The notes: generated by a model not told the origin, from the letters alone. Shown: positions 1-6,279, counted from the stretch's first letter. The stretch: 6,480 bases of DNA from Oscillospiraceae bacterium (GCA_003508605.1 DNUB01000160.1:1-6480), one strand, 5' to 3'. Program-made: numbers and translations.

Positions 1-3
1 AAA

Positions 4-9
4 AAGGAG
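4..9 (+). promoter_or_regulatory. Ribosome binding site that decides the hemerythrin start
   Basis: AAGGAG lies 1 nt before an ATG at 11 and 13 nt before a second in-frame ATG at 23. The first spacing is too short for initiation and the second is slightly long but workable, so 23 is the better start. The residues before the second Met (MWGT) are not typical of the family. The promoter lies outside the window. Confidence 0.6.
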
Positions 10-22
10 AATGTGGGGTACC

Positions 23-943
23 ATGAGCAATAATATAACCGACATAGATGAAATTTTTCAATGGAAAAGTCAATACTGTATTGGTGTGGAGGAAATAGAT
101 TCGGCACATCAAAAGCTGTTTTCTATAGTACGCAGATTGCTTAAAAATCTGTTGATAGGGGATTATGAAAAGAATAAAAAAACCTGTATAGAAGCAGTTA
201 AGTTTCTTAAGCAGTATACTATTGAGCATTTCGCGCAAGAGGAAGCATATCAGATAAAAATCGGATACGGCGGCTACGAAACTCACAAGCGGATACATAC
301 CGATATGCGGGAGGTGACTATTCCCGCTTTGGAAAAGCAGATGCTCCAAACAGATTTTTCCGAGAAATCCGTTTCGCATTTTGCCGGTGTTTGTGCCGCT
401 TGGCTTTCCACACATATTATGCTTGAGGATCAGGCTATCGTGGGCAGAGTAGCAAGCCGCTGGAAAATGGATATAAGCGACGATATAATGGCGAATTTAA
501 TTTCCGCCGCCGAAGAATATATGCAAAGAATGTTTCAGATAAAAATCGAACCCGAAAACTTAAATTACGACGCTTACGATTTAGGTGAAACTCTTCATTA
601 TTATCTCATTTATAAGGGAAAAGACAACGATTTGTACAGATCTGTGGTTACCTTTGAAAGAAGTTTGATATGTCGGGTTTTGGGCACGATAATGTGTAAG
701 CCTGTCACGGTTCTTGACGAATTGTCATTATCTATGTTTAAGGAATTGGCACAGGATTTCGTTGAAAACTTTATATCCAATTATAAAAACGACGTACCTG
801 CGCTCATAAGCGACGGGATAGTGGATAAAAAAGCCTTTCTTAAGGATTTTAAAGCATATCATCCCGATATAAGTCTTTTATGGAATTCCAAGTTCGGACA
901 CTCGGCCTTTTGCATTAAAACCGTAAAGCCAAAAGCGATGTAA
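23..943 (+). CDS. Bacteriohemerythrin fused to a CheX-like domain
   Basis: 306 residues counted from the Met at 23. Residues about 10-145 form a hemerythrin four-helix bundle with the usual opening (F-x-W then IGVEEIDSAHQKLF). All seven diiron ligands are visible: H29, H69, E73 (HFAQEE), H88, H92 (HKRIH), H131 and D136 (THIMLED). Such domains bind O2 or NO reversibly and often serve as oxygen or redox sensors in the cytoplasm. Residues about 160-300 look like a CheX/CheC-type domain. A helix with AAEEYMQRMF is followed by strands and then S237-x3-E241-x2-Q244, which aligns with the phosphatase signature D/S-x3-E-x2-N, with Asn replaced by Gln. There is no signal peptide or membrane segment. 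The hemerythrin call is firm. The CheX call rests on pattern alignment by eye. A role linking O2 or redox state to chemotaxis or another response regulator is inference. It converges with the DUF1294 gene. Confidence 0.9.
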   Translation: MSNNITDIDEIFQWKSQYCIGVEEIDSAHQKLFSIVRRLLKNLLIGDYEKNKKTCIEAVKFLKQYTIEHFAQEEAYQIKIGYGGYETHKRIHTDMREVTIPALEKQMLQTDFSEKSVSHFAGVCAAWLSTHIMLEDQAIVGRVASRWKMDISDDIMANLISAAEEYMQRMFQIKIEPENLNYDAYDLGETLHYYLIYKGKDNDLYRSVVTFERSLICRVLGTIMCKPVTVLDELSLSMFKELAQDFVENFISNYKNDVPALISDGIVDKKAFLKDFKAYHPDISLLWNSKFGHSAFCIKTVKPKAM

Positions 944-979
944 ATCTAATGAATGTAATATATATCTAATGAATGTAAT
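944..979 (+). repeat. Short tandem repeat, 20-bp period, 1.8 copies
   Basis: ATCTAATGAATGTAAT occurs at 944-959 and again at 964-979, joined by ATAT. It begins directly after the hemerythrin stop codon. No function is evident. It may be slippage-generated, or it may set the AT-rich background of the -10-like box that follows. Confidence 0.75.
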
Positions 980-985
980 TATAAT
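980..985 (+). promoter_or_regulatory. Possible -10 box (TATAAT) without a clear -35
   Basis: A perfect TATAAT lies at 980-985. The hexamer 17 bp upstream (AATATA) is a poor -35 and there is no extended TG. It could drive a short transcript over 992-1131 that ends at the terminator hairpin, but a chance match in AT-rich DNA is equally possible. Confidence 0.25.
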
Positions 986-1017
986 AGCCTAAGACCGCAG
1001 AAGGAGGTAAAATTTTT

Positions 1018-1518
1018 TTAATGTCTGAGAACATCTTGCCTTTTTAGCGGTATCGGGGTTTGTACTGCAAAATTCTTTTTTATGTCAAAATAATGTCTCA
1101 AGCCGTCATCTGCTTGAGACATTATTTTTTTGGTTTTCGATGAGGGGCATCGGGATTGTATTCCCCTCTGAAAGACTGAATGTAACCCTCCGCCTAATGG
1201 AATATTTGCCTTTTGCTTACGGCAAAGGGCGGGGGACATTTGGATTTTGAATATAGCAAGCAAAAGCAAAGCCTGTATGACAATAATAACGGGAAAGCCC
1301 ACCGAAAACTTGGGCTTTCTTGTTTTATGCCGTATCAGCTGCATAACAAGATACATGGAAAGCGCACCGCCGCAGATCCCCGCCGTCACAAGAACGGCCT
1401 CGGGTATGCGGCGGCGTTTTGCTGCCTTTGCGGCGATTTTGTCGTATACGGTCAGTATAACGCCAACTATGCTTGCCGAAATTATGGTGCAAAGTATAAT
1501 TATCCATTTATATTCCAT
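1018..1518 (-). CDS. DUF1294 family membrane protein with an anomalous C-terminal tail
   Basis: 166 residues. Residues 1-92 match DUF1294: a first membrane helix (about 4-24), YDK (25-27), RRIPE (36-40), a GG-containing second helix (about 41-62), the signature RHKTRKPKF (63-71), and a third helix (about 72-91). The function of the family is unknown. Usual members are roughly 85-120 residues, so the domain is complete by about residue 93 (near 1240). The remaining 70 or so residues are not membrane-like, run through a terminator hairpin, and resemble noncoding or repeat sequence read in a fortuitous frame. AAGGT a few nt before the ATG at 1518 is a fair ribosome binding site. The gene is separated from the kinase gene upstream by a terminator, so it probably has its own promoter, though none is clear in 1519-1562. 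The DUF1294 call is firm, the 3' boundary is not. Confidence 0.75.
   Translation of the reverse strand: MEYKWIIILCTIISASIVGVILTVYDKIAAKAAKRRRIPEAVLVTAGICGGALSMYLVMQLIRHKTRKPKFSVGFPVIIVIQALLLLAIFKIQMSPALCRKQKANIPLGGGLHSVFQRGIQSRCPSSKTKKIMSQADDGLRHYFDIKKNFAVQTPIPLKRQDVLRH
1021..1047 (+). other. Eight-codon reading frame behind a strong Shine-Dalgarno
   Basis: AGGAGGT at 1002-1008 is followed 12 nt later by ATG at 1021, which opens an eight-residue frame, MSENILPF, ending in TAG. The frame does not restart convincingly after the stop. It could be a short leader peptide, the surviving 5' end of a deleted or disrupted gene, or accidental. The strength of the ribosome binding site is the only reason to note it. 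Confidence 0.3.
1087..1131 (+). terminator. Intrinsic terminator with a 16-bp perfect stem
   Basis: AAAATAATGTCTCAAG (1087-1102) pairs perfectly with 1113-1128 across a 10-nt loop. A run of seven T at 1125-1131 partly overlaps the stem. On the + strand it would end transcription from the hemerythrin gene, 144 nt downstream of its stop. Read on the minus strand the stem ends in TTATTTT, so it may also act on DUF1294 transcripts. It lies inside the 3' part of the DUF1294 open frame. Confidence 0.8.
1122..1193 (-). other. Protein-like segment in an alternative frame inside the DUF1294 tail
   Basis: One frame away from the DUF1294 reading, 23 codons ending at a TAA (1124-1122) read like a natural hydrophilic C-terminus: YIQSFRGEYNPDAPHRKPKK. 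The frame is closed upstream by TAG at 1196-1194. The stop lies at the base of the terminator stem, the normal place for a gene end. This suggests that 1122-1193 once ended some other gene, or belongs to a repeated element that carries a gene end plus terminator. The stretch is short, so chance cannot be excluded. Confidence 0.3.
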
Positions 1519-1731
1519 AAAATTACCTTATACCTTTGGGAATCCCTAAAATGCCTTGCGGGAAAAAAAGAAATATGGTGCGCCGCCGGCTTTCACCGCA
1601 TCCGGCGCACCCTGTCCGTTTTTCTTTTCACAGAGGACTTTCAGAGCTTCCCTATTCTTTAATCTAATGCGGAGCTTGCTGCAGCTTGATAGGATTTAAA
1701 AGCGGCGCAATAACCCGGAGAATCATTCCCC
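1519..1731. other. Intergenic spacer between the kinase and DUF1294 genes
   Basis: 213 bases with no supported gene. The spacer holds the operon terminator (1563-1611) and a GGGATTCCC palindrome just upstream of the DUF1294 ribosome binding site. No recognisable riboswitch or RNA gene was seen. Confidence 0.6.
1563..1611 (-). terminator. Intrinsic terminator ending the minus-strand operon
   Basis: GGTGCGCCG (1577-1585) pairs with CGGCGCACC (1603-1611) around a 17-nt loop. On the minus strand it is followed by ATATTTC and seven T (1569-1563), the expected U-tract. It lies about 120 nt after the kinase stop and before the DUF1294 start, marking the end of the three-gene transcript. The + strand side also has a T-rich stretch (1619-1627), so weak bidirectional action is possible. 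Confidence 0.8.
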
Positions 1732-2505
1732 TCAGTCGTAATCCGCCACGTCAAGCCAGCTGTAAAGCAGGGCTTTTTCTCTTTCCGAGGGAATTTTTTC
1801 GCAAAGTCCGCAGGCTGCCATTAAGGGAAGCCATTCATATATATACTGCCTGCTTGTTTCCGATTTTTCACAGACCGTCGAGATGTATTTTTCCGCCAGC
1901 TCGGTGGAGGAGAGAGCAAGCTTAAAATATGTTTTGGCAATATCCGCCGCCGAATTTCCCCTTGTGGCTGCCACCCAATCAAGAACAACGATGTTATCCA
2001 TTTCATCTATGACCACGTTGTCCGGGCCGAAATTGCCGTGACAAAGCTTATTGTGCTCGGGCATTGACGCTAAGCGTGTTTCAAGCTCGTATTTCTTTAT
2101 GTCGTCAAGCATTGTCAGCGATTTTATTTCCCTGCATATCTTATGCTTAAGCTTTTTTATGTCCGAAACGGTATGGGAATGTATGTCCAGCTGAGTATCC
2201 GCCAAAAGACCAAGATAGTAATCCTTTTTGGCAGGGTACTCCTCCATAAGCTCGGCTACCGTTTTTCCCTCGATATATTCCGACAGAATTGCAAAGCGGT
2301 CGTCTATTTGCTCTATGCCGTAAATTTTGGGTACTCGTACGCCCGCTTCTCCCGCCATGGTCTGCAGCATTGCCTCGTAAAAAACTTGAGTGGGGCTGAA
2401 GCTCTTGTCAAAAAGCTTGTAGGCTGTTCCGTCAAGCTGAAAAACCTCTATTTTTGCGGTATGGGCAATGGATTCCGCATTTTTCCTTAATTCCTGATAT
2501 TTCAT
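1732..2505 (-). CDS. APH/choline-kinase-fold protein with altered catalytic loop (HGN)
   Basis: 257 residues, about the usual size for a small phosphotransferase of the aminoglycoside phosphotransferase superfamily. Visible landmarks are the nucleotide-binding Lys in AYKLF (K30), a likely helix-C Glu (E44), the hinge-like FAILSEYIEGKT (71-82), the catalytic loop LCHGNFGPDNVVI (154-166), and the metal-binding Asp in VVLDW (D176) followed by the family-typical GNSAADIA. The catalytic Asp of HGDxxxxN is Asn (N158), while the loop Asn (N163) and D176 remain. The substrate cannot be told from sequence, and resistance to aminoglycosides should not be assumed. AGGAG 7 nt before the ATG is ideal. It is third in the operon, 110 nt after popT. 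The fold call is firm, and loss of kinase activity is inferred from one residue. Confidence 0.85.
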   Translation of the reverse strand: MKYQELRKNAESIAHTAKIEVFQLDGTAYKLFDKSFSPTQVFYEAMLQTMAGEAGVRVPKIYGIEQIDDRFAILSEYIEGKTVAELMEEYPAKKDYYLGLLADTQLDIHSHTVSDIKKLKHKICREIKSLTMLDDIKKYELETRLASMPEHNKLCHGNFGPDNVVIDEMDNIVVLDWVAATRGNSAADIAKTYFKLALSSTELAEKYISTVCEKSETSRQYIYEWLPLMAACGLCEKIPSEREKALLYSWLDVADYD

Positions 2506-2615
2506 TTTAAGTCTCCTTTTTCAAAAAATGTAAGACGTTTTGCCGTATTATTTCCTTTATCTCTTTCTTTATCTTTTTCTTTTTCTTTTTCTTTTGTTCT
2601 TTTTATCCTGTCCCT
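2502..2615 (-). other. Open, highly charged frame after the popT stop codon
   Basis: After the popT TAA (2618-2616), the same frame stays open for 37 codons to a TGA at 2504-2502, which overlaps the kinase start as ATGA. The reading is rich in Lys, Glu, Arg and Asp (for example KRTKEKEKEKDKERDK). A single base change, such as GAA to TAA, would explain it as a recently truncated cytoplasmic tail. It could also be chance openness of a purine-rich tract. Normal translation would not include it. Confidence 0.3.
2573..2595 (-). repeat. Hexanucleotide microsatellite (AAAAAG)n
   Basis: On the + strand CTTTTT is repeated at 2573, 2579 and 2585, with a partial fourth unit to 2595. It lies inside a longer almost pure pyrimidine tract (about 2551-2610). 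A 6-bp unit changes length without changing reading frame. It lies between popT and the kinase gene, so slippage would alter spacing rather than either protein. Confidence 0.75.
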
Positions 2616-3704
2616 TTATTCCTCGATTTTAGTGCGCTTTCCCACTATAAAGGACAGTGCAAAGCCCAAGGCGAGAACAGCGGCTCCTGCTGCGGTGTCG
2701 ATATTTAAGCCGAAGCCCTCGGGAAGGATCGCATAAAGAGAGCCTGCGCACAAGCCCAATATGGCACTGAATACCATAAGGCGGTGTTTTTTCAGCAGCA
2801 GGCGTATAAGTCTTGCGCCCAGCACCAAGCCCAAAACCACTCCTATTGCCGTGGGGATAAGCACGCCGAAGTTAAAGTCCTTTACTGCGCCTATTACCGT
2901 TGCGTAAGTACCTAAAAGAACCATTATAAACGAGCCGCTTACTCCCGGAATAATCATGGCCATTGCCGCAAGGAAGGAGGCGCCGATTATGGTGAATACA
3001 AAGCCTATTGTCACAGTATAGCTGTATTTTAGTTTTAAAACGGGCTTTTCCGACGCCTCAAGGGTAAACGTTACGGATTGCCGAGGCAGAACCTCGCCGC
3101 CGTCCGACGGCTTGACGGTATTGGGGTCGCTTGCTTCTTTGCCGATAAGCGTTACATTTTCCGAGCATTCGCCAAAAGCTATGTTCTTGTTTTCTATTTT
3201 CATAGTCCAGCTCTCGATCGTTTTATCGCTGTTATTTGTAAAAGTGACTGTGTATGTGCCGTTTTCGCCGCCTTCCGCAATCGTAACGGGAGCAGGATCC
3301 GCCGAATTTTGTTCCAGAACCGCCAGCCCAATAACCAAAGCCAGTGCCAAAATAAAAGGAACCAGGCATATGGGTCTGAATTTTTCCTTAACCGTCGCAT
3401 TGCGTACTATTAAGGGCACGCTGCCTATAATAAGTCCTATAAAAAACATATAGGTTTGGGTGGGGAACCTGTCAAAAAGCAGGGTTATGATATTGGAAAA
3501 GCCGATTATGCCTATTATTGCACCGACCCCGAAAAAAATAAGAAATTTCAGGTTCTTTTTTATTTCCTTAAAGTCAAGGGCAAGCGCACCGCAAACCTTA
3601 TCGTAGCAGCCGCAGGTAACAAGCATTGTACCTCCGCTTACCCCCGGGATTATATTGGCTGCTCCGAAGATTAAGCCGAAAACTATTCCTAAAACATTTC
3701 CCAT
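2616..3704 (-). CDS. popT: DUF368 (PopT-type) polyprenyl-phosphate translocase with an inserted beta-rich domain
   Basis: 362 residues. DUF368 proteins have been shown in other bacteria to return undecaprenyl phosphate across the cytoplasmic membrane for reuse in cell-wall synthesis. Both internal-repeat signatures are present: NIIPGVSGGTM with G-x-Y (17-34) and MIIPGVSGSFIMVLLGTY (250-267), amid many membrane helices. Usual members are about 270-310 residues. The excess here is a hydrophilic stretch at about 132-227, between the helices at 112-130 and 231-250, with alternating strand-like segments (TYTVTFTNNS, IESWTMKIENK, SVTFTLEA) recalling an Ig-like or CBM-like beta-sandwich. It would probably lie outside the membrane. 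The start is set by an in-frame TGA upstream and by the family's N-terminus. The only purine-rich site, AAAGGA, is 16 nt away, so initiation may depend on coupling to the ATPase gene 32 nt upstream. Confidence 0.88.
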   Translation of the reverse strand: MGNVLGIVFGLIFGAANIIPGVSGGTMLVTCGCYDKVCGALALDFKEIKKNLKFLIFFGVGAIIGIIGFSNIITLLFDRFPTQTYMFFIGLIIGSVPLIVRNATVKEKFRPICLVPFILALALVIGLAVLEQNSADPAPVTIAEGGENGTYTVTFTNNSDKTIESWTMKIENKNIAFGECSENVTLIGKEASDPNTVKPSDGGEVLPRQSVTFTLEASEKPVLKLKYSYTVTIGFVFTIIGASFLAAMAMIIPGVSGSFIMVLLGTYATVIGAVKDFNFGVLIPTAIGVVLGLVLGARLIRLLLKKHRLMVFSAILGLCAGSLYAILPEGFGLNIDTAAGAAVLALGFALSFIVGKRTKIEE

Positions 3705-3736
3705 AAATATTACAAATTTATCCTTTCATATCCGAA

Positions 3737-6190
3737 TCACTGCGGCGAGTTGAATTTCTTGGCGGCTTCGGGCCAAAGCGTAAACACGGCGGTTACCGCA
3801 AGAGCGATAAGCAGAACCAATATATTGGGCGCAGCGAAGCCGAATGCGCTGTTAAGGTAAGGAACATAGATCATAACCAAAGCGGAAAGCAGGAGTATTC
3901 CCGTCTGCAATGTACCCGAAAAGCCCTTTTTCTCCCTTGCGCAGGCAAAAAACGAACGTTTTCTTGAAACAAGGGAAAATCCGATGAAAATAAGTCCCAC
4001 TGCCGTCATAAAGAAGAACATCGAGCGGTGGAGTGTGGGCTCAAAGCTTAAGGTCAGCAGATAAAACAGGGTTTCCGCCACGGCAAGCATACCGCCCAAA
4101 ATGAGGATCTTTAAAAAGAAGCTGCCGTTTATAACTCCCTTGCTGATAAACGTGCTGGATATAAAATCTGATTTCAGATCGGCGGAATTTCCTATAAATA
4201 TTGACGCAGCGGCGGGGAACATTATACAGCTTATTATAACCGCAAGAATCGGGGTAAATATGGCTGCTCCGCCTGTGGCGGCAGCCACAACGGCAAAGAC
4301 CGCCGCAGCCAAATGTCCCGACAGAATAAGTCCCAATGCGCTTTTAACGTTGCGGTGGATCTGACGGCTTTCCTTTACTGCGTCCGCCACCGCCAAAAAG
4401 TTGTCGTCGCTCATCAGCATATCGCAGCTTTCGCAGGCGGCGGGAGAAGCGTTGGCGGAAACGGAAATTCCCACGTCCGCCTCCTCTAAAAGGGCGATAT
4501 CGTCCGTACCCGTGCCCACAACAGCCACAATCTCGCCTTTTTCACGAAGCATTTCAACTACCTTTAGCCTTTGAGAGGGAGTGACCTTGGCAAATATCCC
4601 CACTTCCTCCAGATCCGGGGTAAAATCAAGCTCCGGACCGGTTACGGTTTTAAGGGAGGAAAGACCTATCTGTCTTCCCACTGCCGCCGCCGCTTCCTCA
4701 TTGTCCCCCGTCATCATAATTACCCTTACGCCTGCCTTGACGCAGGATTTTACCGCATATGGAACGGTGTCCCGGGTGGGATTTTCCAGAGCCGCAAGTC
4801 CCATATATTCATATCTTATCTCGGAAAGCTTTTCGGGCGTTTTATCATCGGGAGAAAGAGCCGCAAAGGCCACGGCGAGAACCTGCCGTCCCTGCTTTGC
4901 GTAGCCTAACCGCTTCTGCTGTATGTAGTGCAGCTCGTTGGGGTCTATGTTGCACAGAGCCAAGGTTTCCTCGGGGCTGCCCTTTATGCAGAGAAGCCTT
5001 TGACCGTTGATTTTCCACAGATTGCCCGACATTTTCGTGTCCTCGTCAAAGGGATAAAACGCTTCTCTTTCGTTGGACAGCAGCTCCTTAACATCCGTTC
5101 CCCCAAAGGAAGCGTTAAGCAGAATTGCCTTTTCGGCAGGCTGAGCGGGGGCAGGGTCGCAGGCCAGAACACATACGTTGGTAAACAGCTCCGTGTTTTC
5201 GGTGAAAATGTCCGCTACCTCTATATGGTTTTTGGAAACGGTGCCTGTTTTTTCTATACAGATACAGGTTATTGCACTTAATTCCTCTACAGTTCCCGTG
5301 TTTTTCACCAGAGCATGGCGGCGGTTCATATGCTCCGCCCCTGTAAGATAATAAAGTCTTACCAGCTTATCCGCCTGAGCGGGTACAAACAGCATACCCA
5401 CCGACAAAGCGGGCAGAACGATTTTCGTAAGCACGGGGACAAGTCCGTCAAGGTCCTCTGCGCTTATAAAGCAGAACAGTGCGGTAAGCAGGGCAATAAC
5501 CGCACCCGTAACGGTAATTATTCTTACGGGGCGTTTAAGCTTTTTTTCAAACTGTGAGATCCTGCGGGTCTCCTTCCTTTTTACGGCTGTGTCCTCCCCT
5601 GTTGCAAAAACTCTTGCCACTAAGCTGCCCGATACAATAAGGGTGTTTTTGTAAATGCAGGTGGTTTTCGGTACTGCTTTTCCGCCGTCGGCTCCGACTC
5701 TTTTTTCGACAGGCGAGCCGTCCCCGCTGAAGATTGCTTCGTTTACCGTAAGATTTTCCGCTTCGAGCAGATGTGCGTCGGCGGGCACACGTTCCCCCTT
5801 CTGTAATACTATTATGTCGTCGGGGACAAGATATTCCTTTCTTACCAAGGTCAGCTCGCCGTTTCTTACCGCACGGAATTTCATTCCCGAAAGCCTTTTC
5901 AGATTGGATTCCTTTTCGTAAAGCTTAAGCTGCCATATAACGTCCCCTGCGGTAAGCATAACCGTAAGCAAAAGCATCACCGTCGCCGATACAAACTGCT
6001 CCGACAGAAACAGCAGAACCACAGCCCCCGCCTGCACAAGAAAACGAAGGGTAAATATTGATTTTTTCAGATTATAGGAGCCGCCCTCCTCAAGGCTTTC
6101 GTCATTAAGCCCGTACATGGCGAGACTTTCGTTTGCTTCGGAGGAGGAAAGCCCCTTGTAGTCGGATTTAAAGTTAAGTATTTGTGCCAT
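3737..6190 (-). CDS. P2-type P-type ATPase homologue with substituted catalytic motifs
   Basis: 817 residues from the Met at 6190. The architecture is complete: cation-ATPase N-terminal domain (YKGLSSSEAN...YGLND, 11-30), TM1-2 (about 45-92), actuator domain, TM3-4 (about 222-275), P and N domains, and a C-terminal bundle from about 615. Nucleotide-binding motifs survive: DEDTKMSG (382-389), KGSPE (403-407), MMTGDN (492-497). Catalytic ones do not. TGES is SGDG (155-158), DKTGT is EKTGT with the phosphorylated Asp now E313, and GDGxND is GTGTDD (559-564). TM4 PEGL is PAQA (270-273), and TM6 lacks the NLxxDxxPA ligands (IISCIMFPA). The frame is undamaged, so this is not decay. It is most likely a pseudo-ATPase, possibly nucleotide-binding and regulatory. 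Ion transport is unlikely. It is first gene of the operon. GGAAAGG lies 13 nt upstream. Confidence 0.88.
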   Translation of the reverse strand: MAQILNFKSDYKGLSSSEANESLAMYGLNDESLEEGGSYNLKKSIFTLRFLVQAGAVVLLFLSEQFVSATVMLLLTVMLTAGDVIWQLKLYEKESNLKRLSGMKFRAVRNGELTLVRKEYLVPDDIIVLQKGERVPADAHLLEAENLTVNEAIFSGDGSPVEKRVGADGGKAVPKTTCIYKNTLIVSGSLVARVFATGEDTAVKRKETRRISQFEKKLKRPVRIITVTGAVIALLTALFCFISAEDLDGLVPVLTKIVLPALSVGMLFVPAQADKLVRLYYLTGAEHMNRRHALVKNTGTVEELSAITCICIEKTGTVSKNHIEVADIFTENTELFTNVCVLACDPAPAQPAEKAILLNASFGGTDVKELLSNEREAFYPFDEDTKMSGNLWKINGQRLLCIKGSPEETLALCNIDPNELHYIQQKRLGYAKQGRQVLAVAFAALSPDDKTPEKLSEIRYEYMGLAALENPTRDTVPYAVKSCVKAGVRVIMMTGDNEEAAAAVGRQIGLSSLKTVTGPELDFTPDLEEVGIFAKVTPSQRLKVVEMLREKGEIVAVVGTGTDDIALLEEADVGISVSANASPAACESCDMLMSDDNFLAVADAVKESRQIHRNVKSALGLILSGHLAAAVFAVVAAATGGAAIFTPILAVIISCIMFPAAASIFIGNSADLKSDFISSTFISKGVINGSFFLKILILGGMLAVAETLFYLLTLSFEPTLHRSMFFFMTAVGLIFIGFSLVSRKRSFFACAREKKGFSGTLQTGILLLSALVMIYVPYLNSAFGFAAPNILVLLIALAVTAVFTLWPEAAKKFNSPQ

Positions 6191-6214
6191 TTTTATTTTT
6201 AAACCTTTCCAACA

Positions 6215-6243
6215 GGTATATGAATTTATAGTATATACATACC
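6215..6243 (-). promoter_or_regulatory. Weak hairpin in the ATPase leader
   Basis: GGTATGT (6243-6237) can pair with ATATACC (6221-6215), with one G-U pair and a 15-nt AT-rich loop, just 5' of the ribosome binding site GGAAAGG (6210-6204). It would occupy most of the roughly 50-nt leader. Stability is low and no riboswitch class is matched. Confidence 0.25.
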
Positions 6244-6250
6244 CGATTAT

Positions 6251-6279
6251 ATTATGGCACATTTTTGAAAAAATTGCAA
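6251..6279 (-). promoter_or_regulatory. Sigma-A-like promoter of the ATPase-popT-kinase operon
   Basis: On the minus strand TTGCAA (6279-6274) is followed after 17 bp by CATAAT (6256-6251). A TG one base before it (TGCCATAAT) gives an extended -10. Transcription would start near 6244, leaving a leader of about 54 nt to the ATG at 6190. An upstream in-frame ATG at 6262 falls in the -35/-10 spacer and so cannot be the start of translation from this promoter. Confidence 0.65.

Noticed and set aside
11..22. Hemerythrin start at the ATG at 11
   Set aside because: The ribosome binding site ends only 1 nt before it. The ATG at 23 has usable spacing.
1141..1240. Riboswitch or structured RNA in the hairpin-rich stretch on the minus strand
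   Set aside because: It lies downstream, not upstream, of the DUF1294 domain, and I could not match the conserved core of any riboswitch class I know.
1213..1662. Plus-strand open frames opposite the DUF1294 gene and terminator
   Set aside because: They are antisense to a recognisable domain and to a terminator hairpin, with no family features or ribosome binding sites.
3078..3453. Plus-strand open frames opposite the popT insert
   Set aside because: They are mirror frames of a clear coding region. No motif or initiation signal supports them.
6191..6262. Longer N-terminus for the ATPase, from the ATG at 6262
   Set aside because: The ATG lies between the -35 and -10 of the promoter, has no ribosome binding site, and the added residues do not belong to the family. 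The Met at 6190 precedes the conserved N-terminal domain.
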